Positions 35,641 to 45,370 are shown, numbered from the stretch's first letter. The stretch is 64,000 nucleotides of DNA from Sporosarcina sp. BP05 (GCF_014282005.1 NZ_JACFTD010000002.1:372001-436000); one strand, 5' to 3'. Notes: generated from the letters alone by a model not told the origin. Program-made: numbers and translations.

Positions 35641-36582
35641 ATGAAATTCATGACTTTCCGTTATCAATCAACAACACGGCTCGGTGTGTTACAAGAGAAT
35701 AGCGTTTTGGATTTAAATGCTTTACATAAATTGTATAACAATGATGATTTTATATTACCTACTACTATGGAACAACTAATTCAGATGAATGAAAAGTCAC
35801 TTCCTTATGTTGAACAACTTCTCAGATACTATGAAAATAATGAGGGTGTTTTAACGGATATTTCATATAATCTCTCGGAAATTGAAATTTTAGCACCGGT
35901 TCTAACACCTGAAAAAATCATTTGTGTCGGTTTAAATTATATGGATCATTGTATAGAAACAGGACTAGAGCCGCCAGCATCACCAGTGATTTTCTCGAAA
36001 TATGCGAATGCAATAATTGGTGAAAAAGATGCAATCGAAATTCCAATAAATTCTACTCAGGTAGATTTTGAAGCAGAACTCGTAGTTGTAATTGGAAAAG
36101 AAGCAAAAAGGATTACTGAAGAAGCTGCTGAAGAATATATTTTTGGTTATACAATTATGAATGATGTCAGTGCTAGGGATCACCAGTTTTCCGATGGCCA
36201 ATGGGTGCGGGGGAAAACTGCGGATACATTTGCACCGATAGGTCCGATTATCGTGACAAAGGATGAGGTGGATGATCCTAATAATTTGGATATCTATTTA
36301 ACGTTAAATGGTGAAGTGATGCAACAATCAAATACAAAAAACTTGATTTTCAGGATACCGTACATCCTATCCTATTTGTCACAATCGATCACGTTAAAAC
36401 CAGGGGATCTAATTGCAACCGGGACTCCTCCTGGCGTAGGAATGGGAAGAAATCCGAAAGTTTGGCTGAAGGACGGAGACCAGTTATCTATTTCCATTGA
36501 AAACATTGGAACGCTTACAAATTCCGTTATCAAATCAGTAGGACTTGAAAGTAAGCGAAAAGAAAGTTTATCTTCACTTTGA
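35641..36582 (+). CDS. Fumarylacetoacetate hydrolase family protein
   Basis: The 313-residue protein has an N-terminal small domain and the FAH catalytic domain from about residue 90: IICVGLNYMDHC, the metal ligands in DFEAELVVVIG (Glu, Glu) and NDVSARDHQ (Asp), QWVRGKTADTFAPIGP, and the LKPGDLIATGTPPGVG signature. Family members hydrolyse, hydrate or decarboxylate 2-oxo acids with Mg. In this context it may act on an acylpyruvate or a 2-keto-3-deoxy acid; the exact reaction cannot be read from sequence. AAGGGGGA precedes the ATG. Confidence 0.88.
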   Translation: MKFMTFRYQSTTRLGVLQENSVLDLNALHKLYNNDDFILPTTMEQLIQMNEKSLPYVEQLLRYYENNEGVLTDISYNLSEIEILAPVLTPEKIICVGLNYMDHCIETGLEPPASPVIFSKYANAIIGEKDAIEIPINSTQVDFEAELVVVIGKEAKRITEEAAEEYIFGYTIMNDVSARDHQFSDGQWVRGKTADTFAPIGPIIVTKDEVDDPNNLDIYLTLNGEVMQQSNTKNLIFRIPYILSYLSQSITLKPGDLIATGTPPGVGMGRNPKVWLKDGDQLSISIENIGTLTNSVIKSVGLESKRKESLSSL

Positions 36583-36619
36583 TATAAATGAAGATTCGTG
36601 GAATCACTTACGGGAGTCG

Positions 36620-36633
36620 TGAAAGCGATTACA
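36620..36633 (+). promoter_or_regulatory. Candidate CcpA (cre) site before the KDG permease gene
   Basis: TGAAAGCGATTACA fits the cre consensus WTGNAANCGNWNNCW except at the first base. It lies 34 bases before the permease start, where bound CcpA would block transcription in the presence of preferred sugars. Confidence 0.5.
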
Positions 36634-36666
36634 ATTTTCTGGAATAATAAAATTGGGGGATGAAAT

Positions 36667-37803
36667 ATGAAAATCAAAAAGGCAATCGATAAAGTTCCTG
36701 GAGGTCTCATGGTTGTTCCATTGTTGGCAGGCGCGTTTTTAAATACGATAGACCAGCTTCATATTCCGTTTATCATGAATATGTTAAAAAGTCTTGGTGT
36801 CTCGGCCACAGATGCCGGGTATTATGAATTCTTCAAAATTGGAGGTTTTTCACAAGCGTTATTTAAAGATGGCGCTTTAACATTATGTGCGCTATTCCTG
36901 TTTTGTGCGGGGAGTCAAATGAACCTTCGTGTAGGGGGGGCAGCACTTAAAAAAGGCGTTATTTTAACAACTTCAAAGTATGCTGCAGGTGTAATCGTCG
37001 GGATTACTTGGGGTCTGCTATCTGACCCGGTCAACGGTTTCCTTGGATTATCTACATTGGCAATCATCGCAGCAATGACTAATGGGAACGGCGGAATGTT
37101 CGCAGCGTTAACAGGACAATATGGAAATCGTTCCGACGTAGGTGCAACAGCCGTCCTTTCACTTAATGATGGGCCATTCTTCACCTTGATGGCACTGGGC
37201 ATGATGGGAGCCAATTTCCCTTTGATCGCCTTCATCGCAGTTCTCTTACCGATAATGCTTGGAATGCTTCTAGGGAATTTGGATGGCGATATTCGAGAGT
37301 TTTTATCTGCCGGTGAATCATTGGTAATTCCGTTCTTTGCTTTTGCATTAGGTGCAGGAATGAATCTATCCGTCTTCTTTAATCCGGAAGTGTTGGGTGC
37401 CGGTGTTGCACTAGCGTTAATGACTGTTATCCTTTCTGGTGGTGCAATGGCACTGGCATTTAAAATCTTTCGCGAGAAAAGTGTCATTGCACCTTGGGCT
37501 GAAGCATCCACGGCAGGAAATGCGGTCGCTACACCTGCTGCAATTGCGGCGGCGGCTACTGTAGCTGCAGGATCTGGATTAATGAGTACGGCAGACGCAC
37601 TTGTCTATCAAAATCTCGCAACCGTTGCCACTGCTCAAATCTCAATTGCGGCCATTTCGACCTCATTACTTGTCCCTGTTGCCGTAATTCTTGCAGATAA
37701 ATACCAAAGGCGAAAAGGGATTGATGGAAGAGTAGAACTTGCCGTGAGTAAGGAGAAAAAGGCGAAAAATAGTGTACCAGTCGTAGAAGACGTACAAGCA
37801 TAA
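36667..37803 (+). CDS. kdgT: 2-keto-3-deoxygluconate permease
   Basis: The 378-residue protein is strongly hydrophobic with about ten membrane segments and matches the KdgT family: MKIKKAIDKVPGGLMVVPLLAGAFLNT at the start, AAMTNGNGGMFAAL and GDVGATA/RSDVGATAVLSLNDGPFFTL in the middle, and TAGNAVATPAAIAAA. KdgT imports 2-keto-3-deoxygluconate by proton symport. The tail of about 30 residues is polar and cytosolic. It is preceded by a candidate cre site and followed by the dehydratase genes. Confidence 0.93.
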   Translation: MKIKKAIDKVPGGLMVVPLLAGAFLNTIDQLHIPFIMNMLKSLGVSATDAGYYEFFKIGGFSQALFKDGALTLCALFLFCAGSQMNLRVGGAALKKGVILTTSKYAAGVIVGITWGLLSDPVNGFLGLSTLAIIAAMTNGNGGMFAALTGQYGNRSDVGATAVLSLNDGPFFTLMALGMMGANFPLIAFIAVLLPIMLGMLLGNLDGDIREFLSAGESLVIPFFAFALGAGMNLSVFFNPEVLGAGVALALMTVILSGGAMALAFKIFREKSVIAPWAEASTAGNAVATPAAIAAAATVAAGSGLMSTADALVYQNLATVATAQISIAAISTSLLVPVAVILADKYQRRKGIDGRVELAVSKEKKAKNSVPVVEDVQA

Positions 37804-37854
37804 TATAAACGAAGTGATTAAGGATTTCCTACTAATGAAGGGTGAGATAAGCAG

Positions 37855-38979
37855 ATGGCATATACATTTGAAGGTTATTTAAGAAAAGATGGAACTGTCG
37901 GTACGAGAAATTATATCGGCGTTGTAAGCTCAGTTGTGTGCTCTAGTGTCATTGCCAAAGAAATATCGGACCGCTTCCCTAAAGCGATTCCCATTGTCCA
38001 TGCAAATGGTTGTGCACAGCTCGGTGATGATTTCCAATTGACGAAAAACATGTTGGTTGGAGTCGCTTCGAATCCGAATCTTCACTCTGCACTTCTCGTA
38101 GGGTTGGGGTGCGAAACAAACCAAGTTAGCGGTTTGCTTCACAGCATTCCGAAAACGAAGCCCGTAAAAGGAATTGGAATCCAGCAAATGGCTGGTGGAG
38201 AAAACACTGTAAACAGAGGTGTTGAAATAATTGGCAAATGGTCGAATGAAGTTGATGAAGAAAAAAGGGAACGACTACCGCTATCCAATTTGACTGTCGG
38301 GATTGTAACCATCGATACAGATGAGGATACGTTAAGAAAAGTCACACCAGTCGTTGGCGGACTCATCAATCTATTAATACAGAACGATGCAACGGTTGTT
38401 ATGGGACTGTCAGAAACGTTAGAGCCGGCCGGATTGCTATTAGCTAAACGAACTAATCATGAAGAAGTGGCAAACAGATTAAGAAAGTTAGGCGAAGGAG
38501 TAGAACGGAAACAATGGAAGGAAATTAAGAAAGAACATAGTACTGTTCTAGGATTTACTGAAGAAGAAAAGACCTTTGCTATTTTAGAATCAGAATTAAC
38601 AGGGGCGAACCCGATAAATAGCTTGCTCAATTACAATGAAAAGCCTCAAAGCAAAGGACTCCATTTATCATCGGCGACAACTAATATAGTTGAAACTTTC
38701 TCAACTATGGCATCAAGCGGTTGTAATATTGTACTAGTTGTCAGCAGCAGAGGAATTCTAACGGGTTCAATCGCATTACCATGCATGACGATATCACCGG
38801 AGAGTAAAAGTGGCGCTTTCGATGAACTGACGGATTATATTATTACAGAAGAAAGTACGGATGTCCAAGTAGAGAAATTAATGAATGAACTTATCGCTAT
38901 TAGTTCAGGCAAACAAACAAGTCTTGAGAAATTCGAATTAGGAGAGTTCTCTATTCCACATATAGGAACTACATTTTAA
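37855..38979 (+). CDS. UxaA-family dehydratase, large-subunit N-part
   Basis: The 374-residue protein belongs to the altronate/galactarate dehydratase superfamily: FEGYLRKDGTVGTRNYIGVVSSVVCSS, HANGCAQLGDD and HSALLVGLGCETNQ. In UxaA, one polypeptide carries a SAF domain, a middle part and a C-terminal part; here these are on separate genes (see the SAF protein and the third gene). It would remove water from an aldonic or aldaric acid to give a 2-keto-3-deoxy product, using an Fe centre. It lies 51 bases after kdgT and is probably co-transcribed. Confidence 0.8.
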   Translation: MAYTFEGYLRKDGTVGTRNYIGVVSSVVCSSVIAKEISDRFPKAIPIVHANGCAQLGDDFQLTKNMLVGVASNPNLHSALLVGLGCETNQVSGLLHSIPKTKPVKGIGIQQMAGGENTVNRGVEIIGKWSNEVDEEKRERLPLSNLTVGIVTIDTDEDTLRKVTPVVGGLINLLIQNDATVVMGLSETLEPAGLLLAKRTNHEEVANRLRKLGEGVERKQWKEIKKEHSTVLGFTEEEKTFAILESELTGANPINSLLNYNEKPQSKGLHLSSATTNIVETFSTMASSGCNIVLVVSSRGILTGSIALPCMTISPESKSGAFDELTDYIITEESTDVQVEKLMNELIAISSGKQTSLEKFELGEFSIPHIGTTF

Positions 38980-39004
38980 TAACAAAAAAAGGGGGGGAAT
39001 GACG

Positions 39005-39322
39005 ATGGAAATGAAATATAATGCACTGAAACTAAATGTAAATGATAATGTAGCTGTTGCGCTAACGAATATTAAAGCTGGTGAAATGCTTTCTATACAA
39101 GGTGTAGATGAAAAACTTAAAGTGGAAGATGCTATTGCATATGGCCATAAAGTAGCCACTGCTTATATAGGACATGAAGAGAAAGTTATTAAATATGGTG
39201 AATGTATGGGGATGTCGACAGCGGAAATTCATCCAGGCCACCATGTACATGTTTTTAATGTTCGCGGTCTGAATGAGGAAGAACGGTTATCTTCGTTGAA
39301 AGAACATGCTGTTTCCATTTAA
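39005..39322 (+). CDS. UxaA-family SAF-domain small subunit
   Basis: The protein of about 105 residues is a stand-alone SAF domain: NDNVAVALTNIKAGEML, YGHKVATAYIG, KYGECMG and EIHPGHHVHVFNVRG, matching the N-terminus of altronate and galactarate dehydratases. I chose the ATG at 39005, since GGGGGGG lies eight bases upstream; an ATG at 38999 is too close. It should pair with the proteins of the two flanking genes to form one dehydratase. The His and Cys residues in the CMG and HPGHH parts are likely metal or substrate contacts. Confidence 0.85.
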   Translation: MEMKYNALKLNVNDNVAVALTNIKAGEMLSIQGVDEKLKVEDAIAYGHKVATAYIGHEEKVIKYGECMGMSTAEIHPGHHVHVFNVRGLNEEERLSSLKEHAVSI

Positions 39323-39374
39323 TACGAAAATCAATTAATTAATTAATTAAAGCTTGAAAAGGAAGGTGTAGTCG

Positions 39375-40532
39375 ATGAAAACATTCGAAGGATATCGCAG
39401 GCCCAATGGAAGTATTGGTGTCAGGAATCATGTTATTGTTATTAACACTGTCGGTGAGCTCGCGAGCTTCACAAAGAAAATGGCGCAGCTAGTCCCAGGT
39501 GTCATACCAGTCGTGCATCAAAGTGGAGAAGCTCAATTTAAGGAAGACTATGAACAGACGATTCGCACGTTAAAAGGGACAGCGGGGCATCCAAATGTAA
39601 GTGGCGCTTTATTTTTGGGTATGGGTGAAGACAAACTTGCCAAAGAGATTGAGGAACTCTTAAAAGATGAGAATCATCATATTCATGTGGTTTATTTTAA
39701 TAAAGATAAACCAATTACTGAGGTCCTTAAAGAAGGCAAGGAATGGTTAGAAAAAGCAATGGAGAGAAGTAAAGCGGAAACAAAAGTAACGGCGGATGTC
39801 ACGGAGTTAATTATCGGGCTAGAATGTGGTGGATCAGATGCTTGGTCAGGTGTTACTGCAAATCCAGCAATCGGAGCTTGTTCAGATTCCATCGTAAGGG
39901 ACGGCGGTACAAGTATTTTAGCGGAAACAACAGAAGCAATTGGAGCAGAACATATATTAGCCCAACGAGCAGTTAACCCAGAGGTGGGAAAGAAACTCCT
40001 TAGAGTTGTAAAAGAATATGAGAATCGCATAAGAGCTACAGGTGAAGATATCAGATCGGCAAATCCAACGCCAGGAAATATGGCAGGAGGATTAACTACA
40101 TTAGAAGAGAAATCTTTAGGGTGTATTAAAAAAGGCGGAAATTCTACTTTAATGGAAGTTATTGAATACGCAAAAACGCCATCAGAAAAAGGCTTTATCT
40201 TTATGGATACACCTGGCTATGATGTAGAATCGGTAGCTGGTCTGGCGGCTGGTGGGGCGCAAATTGTGTTGTTCTCCACAGGTAAAGGTTCTCCGACAGG
40301 ATCGCCAATCGTACCTGTTATAAAAATCGGAACAAATCAAAGATTATATGAGATTATGTCCGAACATATTGATGTGAATGCCGGTAAAATAATCGAAGGT
40401 TTAAACACAATAGAAGAAATAGGGGAAGAAATTTACGGAAAAGTGATGACAACTGCTAATGGTTCTATCACGGCTTCCGAAAAACACAAAAACCAAGAGT
40501 TTGCAATTTGGAGATTAGCTGAAACTAAATAA
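39375..40532 (+). CDS. UxaA-family dehydratase, large subunit
   Basis: This 385-residue protein has the C-terminal UxaA/GarD domain: FEGYRRPNGSIGVRNHVIVI, IGLECGGSDAWSGVTANPAIG, GGTSILAETTEAIGAEH, NPTPGNMAGGLTTLEEKSLG and KGFIFMDTPGYDVESVAGLAAGG. Conserved Cys residues (ECGGSD, SLGCI) fit an iron-dependent lyase. With the SAF gene it would make a complete two-part dehydratase; the gene at 37855 may be a paralogue for another substrate. A terminator follows directly. Confidence 0.88.
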   Translation: MKTFEGYRRPNGSIGVRNHVIVINTVGELASFTKKMAQLVPGVIPVVHQSGEAQFKEDYEQTIRTLKGTAGHPNVSGALFLGMGEDKLAKEIEELLKDENHHIHVVYFNKDKPITEVLKEGKEWLEKAMERSKAETKVTADVTELIIGLECGGSDAWSGVTANPAIGACSDSIVRDGGTSILAETTEAIGAEHILAQRAVNPEVGKKLLRVVKEYENRIRATGEDIRSANPTPGNMAGGLTTLEEKSLGCIKKGGNSTLMEVIEYAKTPSEKGFIFMDTPGYDVESVAGLAAGGAQIVLFSTGKGSPTGSPIVPVIKIGTNQRLYEIMSEHIDVNAGKIIEGLNTIEEIGEEIYGKVMTTANGSITASEKHKNQEFAIWRLAETK

Positions 40533-40540
40533 TACAAGTA

Positions 40541-40576
40541 AAAACCTACTTAGGACAATCTGTCTAAGTAGGTTTT
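40541..40576. terminator. Terminator after the UxaA-type gene
   Basis: AAAACCTACTTAG (40541-40553) pairs perfectly with CTAAGTAGGTTTT (40564-40576). It is a variant of the terminators at 31106 and 49387, each of which adjoins a chemoreceptor 3' end. Confidence 0.85.
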
Positions 40577-40585
40577 CAGTACATA

Positions 40586-40720
40586 CAGCTTAAACCAATT
40601 AACTGCCTGACTTAATTCCTCATTCAACCCTGTCAGCGTCTCTGCCTCATCCGTATCAGACTGGAGTGCGTGAAGTTGTTGCCATCGTCTTTATGTGCTG
40701 CGCCTTTATGGATTTCTTCA
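40586..40720 (-). pseudogene. Second fragment of a chemoreceptor 3' end
   Basis: The minus strand repeats the end of the chemoreceptor gene at 49436 (VNWFK-like end, then the LTGLNEELSQ region and further the EEIHKGAAH region) with a large internal deletion and several changes. It is a scar with no coding function. Confidence 0.6.
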
Positions 40721-40733
40721 TAATATAAAAGAA

Positions 40734-40802
40734 TTAACATCAAAACTTGAAGCAAAAGGACTGGGTATCCCAGTGAAAGTAGAAGAACTAGTAACGACAT
40801 AA
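40734..40802 (+). pseudogene. Fragment of a U32-like gene 3' end
   Basis: The last about 20 codons of the gene at 34602-35552 recur here (TSKLEAKGLGIPVKVEELVTT and stop) with differences. The fragment comes from a lost paralogue. The rest of the gap up to 41100 holds no gene I can support. Confidence 0.7.
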
Positions 40803-41099
40803 AAACTTTAAATATTTGTAATTATTTAAAAATATAACCTCAATACATCTATCTTTAAAGAAAAATGTTGCAAACGAAATAGCGTTTATTTATATCTGTT
40901 CCTAATTAGTTTGGAAGAAAAAGTGATATCATATTTGAGTAAATCAAGCATGAAATGTCCTGGAATAAGCAAGGAAAACTGAAAATGGGTGATTTTTTAA
41001 TAACAAATTAATACACTTTGCTTCAATCTTATCTTCGGAGAAAGTTCATATTCCATTACGTGGTAGGAAAAGTATACAGCATCCTAGGTGAATAACGTA

Positions 41100-41150
41100 T
41101 TGACAAATCTGTTTATTCAAACTAGAATAAATATTGTTAACAGTTAACAA
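41100..41150 (+). promoter_or_regulatory. SigA promoter with a GntR-type operator
   Basis: TTGACA (41100-41105), a 17-base spacer and TAGAAT (41123-41128) form a near-consensus SigA promoter. Five bases later lies the palindrome TTGTTAAC-A-GTTAACAA (41134-41150), which covers the expected transcription start. It is a likely binding site for the GntR regulator encoded next, which would repress its own operon. Confidence 0.8.
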
Positions 41151-41166
41151 ACTGGAGTTGAGGAAA

Positions 41167-41850
41167 ATGAATAATATTGATTTAGTTAGTATCAATAAGG
41201 AAAAAACAGGTGAAAAGGTTTTGGTGATTTTAAGGGAAAAGATTATGTTAGGTCATTTGAAATCTGGATTTCATTTAAAAGAAACGATTTTGTCAAAAGA
41301 ACTAGGCGTCAGTAGAGGTCCTATCAGGGAGGCGATAACACAACTTGAAAGTGAAGGCCTTGTATCCACGCAGTCAAATGGAAGAACGGCTGTGGAGGGC
41401 TTTTCAATTAAAGATCTTGAAAACTTATACAATACAAGAATTAATCTAGAAACGTATGCAATTTCGCAACTCACTTCAAAGGATATTGAAAATGGAAAAG
41501 CCGATCTGTATCGATGTCTCGAATTGATGGAGGAAGGTTATGAAAAAGGGGAGCGTGATGTTGAAGCGGACTTACTATTTCATGAATTACTTATAAAAAG
41601 TACTGGGAATAAAACATTAATACAATTGTGGAAGTCGTTGCAAGGAATAGTGAAAACGCTAATAAATGTAACTTCAGATTATACCGGGCACCAAAAAGAA
41701 ATTATTGAAGAACATATATTGGTAGTGAAATCTCTTGAAGTGGGAGAATTTAAGAAAGCACAAGATCTATTAGAGCATCACCTTAAAGGTGCGTTGGAAT
41801 TTTATAAAAAAGCAGCCATATTGTTACGAGAGGATGAAAATGAAAAGTGA
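41167..41850 (+). CDS. GntR-family (FadR-type) transcriptional regulator
   Basis: The 227-residue protein has an N-terminal GntR winged helix (about residues 10-75: ILREKIMLGHLKSGFHLKETILSKELGVSRGPIREAITQLESEGLV) and a helical FCD effector domain (LENLYNTRINLETYA, LLFHELLIKSTGNKTL, EHILVVKSLE). The ATG at 41167 has TTGAGGA upstream; a longer reading from 41134 would overlap the operator. It leads the aldolase-TRAP operon and ends overlapping the next gene by four bases. Confidence 0.93.
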   Translation: MNNIDLVSINKEKTGEKVLVILREKIMLGHLKSGFHLKETILSKELGVSRGPIREAITQLESEGLVSTQSNGRTAVEGFSIKDLENLYNTRINLETYAISQLTSKDIENGKADLYRCLELMEEGYEKGERDVEADLLFHELLIKSTGNKTLIQLWKSLQGIVKTLINVTSDYTGHQKEIIEEHILVVKSLEVGEFKKAQDLLEHHLKGALEFYKKAAILLREDENEK

Positions 41851-42746
41851 ATACTAAAACAAATGTAGCCATCATCGGTTCTGGAAATATAGGAACGGAT
41901 TTAATGTATAAACTGCTTAGAAGTGAAACACTTCAACCAGTGGTAATGATTGGGGTAGATCCGGAATCTAAGGGATTAACCTTAGCCCGAGAAAATGGAT
42001 TAAAAACATTTGATAATGGAATACAAGGTTTTGAAGAAAACCCAAATATGGCTGATATCCTATTTGACGCAACATCAGCAAAAGCCCATTATAACCACGC
42101 TGAAATATTGAAGGGGTTAGAAAAGAAAGTAATCGATCTAACGCCTGCTGCAATTGGTCCTTTTTATGTTCCTTCTGCTAGCTCAAATTCAGATTCAATA
42201 GAACAACATGATAATGTAAATATGGTTACATGTGGAGGACAGGCTACTGTACCTATAATGAAAGCGATTTCAAACATCGTACCTGTTGAATATGGAGAAA
42301 TCGTTTCTACTGTAGCTAGTAAAGGCGCGGGACCAGGGACTAGACAGAATATTGATGAGTTCACTAAAACGACAGCACTCGCCCTAGAGAAAGTTGGCGG
42401 AGCTAAGAAAGCAAAGGCTATTATTATATTAAATCCAGCGAATCCGCCACTTCTAATGAGAAATTCAATTTTTGCCAAAATCGAGGCTGGTCATGAGAAT
42501 AAAGAAAGTGAAATTATTGATTCTATATTAAAAGTAGTAGAAGTCGTTCAGGGGTATGTACCAGGTTATCGACTAATCTCGGCTCCAGAAATTAAAGACG
42601 GTATTGTAAAGGTGTTTGTTGAAGTTGAAGGTCTTGGAGATTACCTACCCAAATACGCTGGTAACCTTGATATAATTACTTCCGCGGCTGTGAAAACAGG
42701 GGAACTAATGGCTATTTCACTGACTAAAAAGGAGAATGTTCGATGA
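41847..42746 (+). CDS. mhpF: Acetaldehyde dehydrogenase (acylating)
   Basis: The 299-residue enzyme converts acetaldehyde (or propanal), CoA and NAD to acetyl-CoA (or propanoyl-CoA). It has the NAD-binding start [17 protein letters not shown], the catalytic Cys in [10 protein letters not shown] and the [17 protein letters not shown] and [11 protein letters not shown] stretches typical of MhpF/BphJ. It forms a substrate-channelling complex with the aldolase encoded next; the genes overlap by four bases. The start is a GTG inside the end of the GntR gene. Confidence 0.95.
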   Translation: MNTKTNVAIIGSGNIGTDLMYKLLRSETLQPVVMIGVDPESKGLTLARENGLKTFDNGIQGFEENPNMADILFDATSAKAHYNHAEILKGLEKKVIDLTPAAIGPFYVPSASSNSDSIEQHDNVNMVTCGGQATVPIMKAISNIVPVEYGEIVSTVASKGAGPGTRQNIDEFTKTTALALEKVGGAKKAKAIIILNPANPPLLMRNSIFAKIEAGHENKESEIIDSILKVVEVVQGYVPGYRLISAPEIKDGIVKVFVEVEGLGDYLPKYAGNLDIITSAAVKTGELMAISLTKKENVR

Positions 42747-43750
42747 GTGAAAAAATTATAATCAATGATGTAACCCTTCGTGATGGAATGCATGCAATTT
42801 CTCATCAGTACAGTAAAGAGCAGATTGTTCAATTAACTGAAATAATCGATGATGCCGGAGCAGACATTATTGAAGTTACACATGGCGATGGACTTGGTGG
42901 AAGTTCGATTCAGTATGGATTCTCTAAGGTGTCAGAATCGGAAATGATTTCAACAGCAGTGGCAACTGCCAAAAATGCAAAAATTGGAGTTCTTCTAGTT
43001 CCTGGAATTGGAACAATTGATCAATTGAAAAATGCAAACGATTTAGGTGCTTCAGTTGTTAGAGTTGCAACACACTGCACAGAGGCGGATGTATCGGAAC
43101 AGCACATAAAGGCTGCTAGATCATTGAATATGGATACAGTTGGGTTTCTAATGATGGCTCACAGAACTACGCCAGAAAATCTTCTTGAAGAAGCGAAAAA
43201 GATGGAAGCGTACGGAGCACAAACCATTTACGTTGTAGACTCCGCAGGGGCATTGACAATGGATGGTGTGCGCCAAAGGGTTTCATTATTTAAAGAGAAT
43301 TTGGGTGTATCCGTAGGTTTCCATGCACATAATAATCTATCTCTTGGCGTTGCGAATTCAATAGTAGCAATCGAAGAAGGTGCCACGCGAATAGATGCGA
43401 GTCTTGCGGGAATGGGGGCTGGAGCAGGAAATGCGGCACTTGAACAATTAATAGCAGTCATGAACAAGTTAGGAATTCCACATAATATGGACTTATATAA
43501 GGTAATGGATGCTGCAGAATATATTATGAAACCTATGATGCCAAGACCAGTTCAGATTGATAGACTCAGCCTAACGCTTGGTTATACTGGCGTGTACTCA
43601 TCATTCTTGTTATTTGCAGAACGTGCTGGAAAAGAATATGGGGTAGATGCAAGAGATATCTTGACTAGGTTAGCAGAACTCGAAGCAGTTGGCGGTCAAG
43701 AAGATTGGATTATAACGGTAGCGCAAGAATTGGGGTTAGTTAAGAATTAA
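42743..43750 (+). CDS. mhpE: 4-hydroxy-2-oxovalerate aldolase
   Basis: The 335-residue class II aldolase splits 4-hydroxy-2-oxovalerate (or the 6-carbon homologue) into pyruvate and an aldehyde that passes to MhpF. Motifs: [17 protein letters not shown] with the substrate-binding [16 protein letters not shown], and the metal ligands in [16 protein letters not shown]. The C-terminal part is the communication domain contacting MhpF. No hydratase (MhpD) or ring-cleavage gene is nearby, so the substrate probably comes from outside or from the transaminase or dehydrogenase in this operon. Confidence 0.95.
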   Translation: MSEKIIINDVTLRDGMHAISHQYSKEQIVQLTEIIDDAGADIIEVTHGDGLGGSSIQYGFSKVSESEMISTAVATAKNAKIGVLLVPGIGTIDQLKNANDLGASVVRVATHCTEADVSEQHIKAARSLNMDTVGFLMMAHRTTPENLLEEAKKMEAYGAQTIYVVDSAGALTMDGVRQRVSLFKENLGVSVGFHAHNNLSLGVANSIVAIEEGATRIDASLAGMGAGAGNAALEQLIAVMNKLGIPHNMDLYKVMDAAEYIMKPMMPRPVQIDRLSLTLGYTGVYSSFLLFAERAGKEYGVDARDILTRLAELEAVGGQEDWIITVAQELGLVKN

Positions 43751-43775
43751 TAAAAGGAAAAGGGAGTGTTAATTT

Positions 43776-44810
43776 ATGAAGAAAAATAAGCTGTTGTTCT
43801 TTATGCTTTTAATATTAACAGTTATTATGGCGGCATGTTCTGAAGTAGATTCGAAAACAGAACCAGAAGGTACTAAAACATCAGATGACAAAGAGTTTCT
43901 TATTAAAGTCGGACACGCGGCATCTCAAGATCACTTCGCACAAGATTCAATAGAGAAATTCAAGGAAATTGTTGAAGGAAATAGTGACGGGAAAATTAAA
44001 GTGGAAATTTATCCGAATGGTCAACTTGGCGGGGAACGAGAAATGATTGAAGCTATCCAACTTGGGAATTTGACAATGGCTTTCCCATCATCTGCTCCGT
44101 TAGTATCGTTTTCAAAGAGTATGGCACTATGGGATCTCCCGTATCTATTCAAAGATCATGAAACTGCATATAAAGTTTTAGATGGTGAAGTAGGACAGGA
44201 AATTCTTGATTCGCTTTCTGATAAAGGAATTAAAGGACTTGTATATTGGGAAAATGGTTTCCGCCATTTAACAAATAATAAAAGACCAATTGAAAGTGTT
44301 AGCGATATGAAAGGCATTAAAATACGTACGTTAGAAAGCCCAATGCAAATTGGCGCATGGTCTGCAACCGGTGCTAATGCAACTCCAATTGCATTTACTG
44401 AACTGTATGCTGCATTGCAGCAAAAAACAGTAGATGCTCAAGAAACACCACTTTCACTTATGTACGCGATGAAGTTTTTTGAAGTTCAGAATAACTTAAC
44501 ACTCACTGGGCATCTTTATTCTCCATGGCCTGTAATCATAAGCCAAAAGTTTTACGATGGGCTCACTGAAGACTTGCAGAATGTTGTTATGGATGCAGCT
44601 ATTGAAACGCGTGATTACAATAGACAACTTTCTTTAGAAGATGAGGCGAAATCACTTGATCTATTGAAAGCAGAAGGAATGGCAGTGGTAGATTTAACAG
44701 AGGAGCATAAAAAAGAATTCCAAGATGCTATGAGAACAGTTTATGATGACGTTAAAGCTGAAGTTGGAGAAGAAATTTACGATAAGTTAATGAAAGAAGT
44801 AGGTATGTAA
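43776..44810 (+). CDS. dctP: TRAP transporter substrate-binding protein
   Basis: The 344-residue lipoprotein (signal ending in MAAC) matches DctP: KVGHAASQDHFAQDSIEKFKEIV, VEIYPNGQLGGEREMIEAIQLG, the carboxylate-binding Arg in GIKIRTLESPMQIGAW, and ALQQKTVDAQETPLSLMY. It binds an organic acid outside the cell and hands it to the DctQM permease. AAAAGGGAG precedes the ATG. A hairpin after the gene probably raises its level above that of the membrane subunits. Confidence 0.95.
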   Translation: MKKNKLLFFMLLILTVIMAACSEVDSKTEPEGTKTSDDKEFLIKVGHAASQDHFAQDSIEKFKEIVEGNSDGKIKVEIYPNGQLGGEREMIEAIQLGNLTMAFPSSAPLVSFSKSMALWDLPYLFKDHETAYKVLDGEVGQEILDSLSDKGIKGLVYWENGFRHLTNNKRPIESVSDMKGIKIRTLESPMQIGAWSATGANATPIAFTELYAALQQKTVDAQETPLSLMYAMKFFEVQNNLTLTGHLYSPWPVIISQKFYDGLTEDLQNVVMDAAIETRDYNRQLSLEDEAKSLDLLKAEGMAVVDLTEEHKKEFQDAMRTVYDDVKAEVGEEIYDKLMKEVGM

Positions 44811-44827
44811 AATAAACTATATTTATT

Positions 44828-44858
44828 AAAAAGGAGCATTGAGATATGCTCCTTTTTT
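44828..44858 (+). terminator. Intra-operon hairpin between dctP and dctQ
   Basis: AAAAAGGAGCA (44828-44838) pairs with TGCTCCTTTTT (44848-44858) and is followed by a T. It likely acts as a partial terminator or mRNA stabiliser that favours the binding protein. Confidence 0.75.
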
Positions 44859-44884
44859 AGTAAATTTTATTAGGGGGGAGTTAA

Positions 44885-45370
44885 ATGTCTATAATAAAAA
44901 AAATAGACGATTCATTTGAAAAAATTTTTATATCATTGTTTATGATTACAATGTCTATTTTTATTTTTGTACAAGTAATTTCAAGATATGTTTTCGGGGA
45001 TTCTGTCACTTGGACGGAAGAAGCTTCGCGCTATTTGTTTATTTGGTTAATATTTCTAACTATTGGAATAGGATTTAAGGAAAACAAGCATATTAGCATA
45101 GATATTATATTAGATTTATGTCCACCCATCGTTCAAAAAGTAATGAAGCAAGTTGTATATTTATTGGTTTTTAGTCTATCAATATTTTTTGTATATGAAG
45201 GATATATTCTTGTACAGCAAATGATGGTTTTTGGACAGACCTCGGCCAACATGCAAATACCAATGTGGCTAGTGTATTTAGCTCTTCCCGTAGGCTTTCT
45301 TTTGACAACAATACGACTTTTACAAATCTCCATTACCTTATGGACGAACCAAAGTGAGGTGCAAGACTGA
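44885..45370 (+). CDS. dctQ: TRAP transporter small permease
   Basis: The 161-residue protein has four membrane segments and the DctQ pattern: FVQVISRYVFGDSVTWTEEASRYLFIWLIFLTIGIGFKENKHISID. It links the binding protein to the large permease. GGGGGGAG precedes the ATG, and its stop overlaps the dctM start by one base. Confidence 0.93.
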   Translation: MSIIKKIDDSFEKIFISLFMITMSIFIFVQVISRYVFGDSVTWTEEASRYLFIWLIFLTIGIGFKENKHISIDIILDLCPPIVQKVMKQVVYLLVFSLSIFFVYEGYILVQQMMVFGQTSANMQIPMWLVYLALPVGFLLTTIRLLQISITLWTNQSEVQD

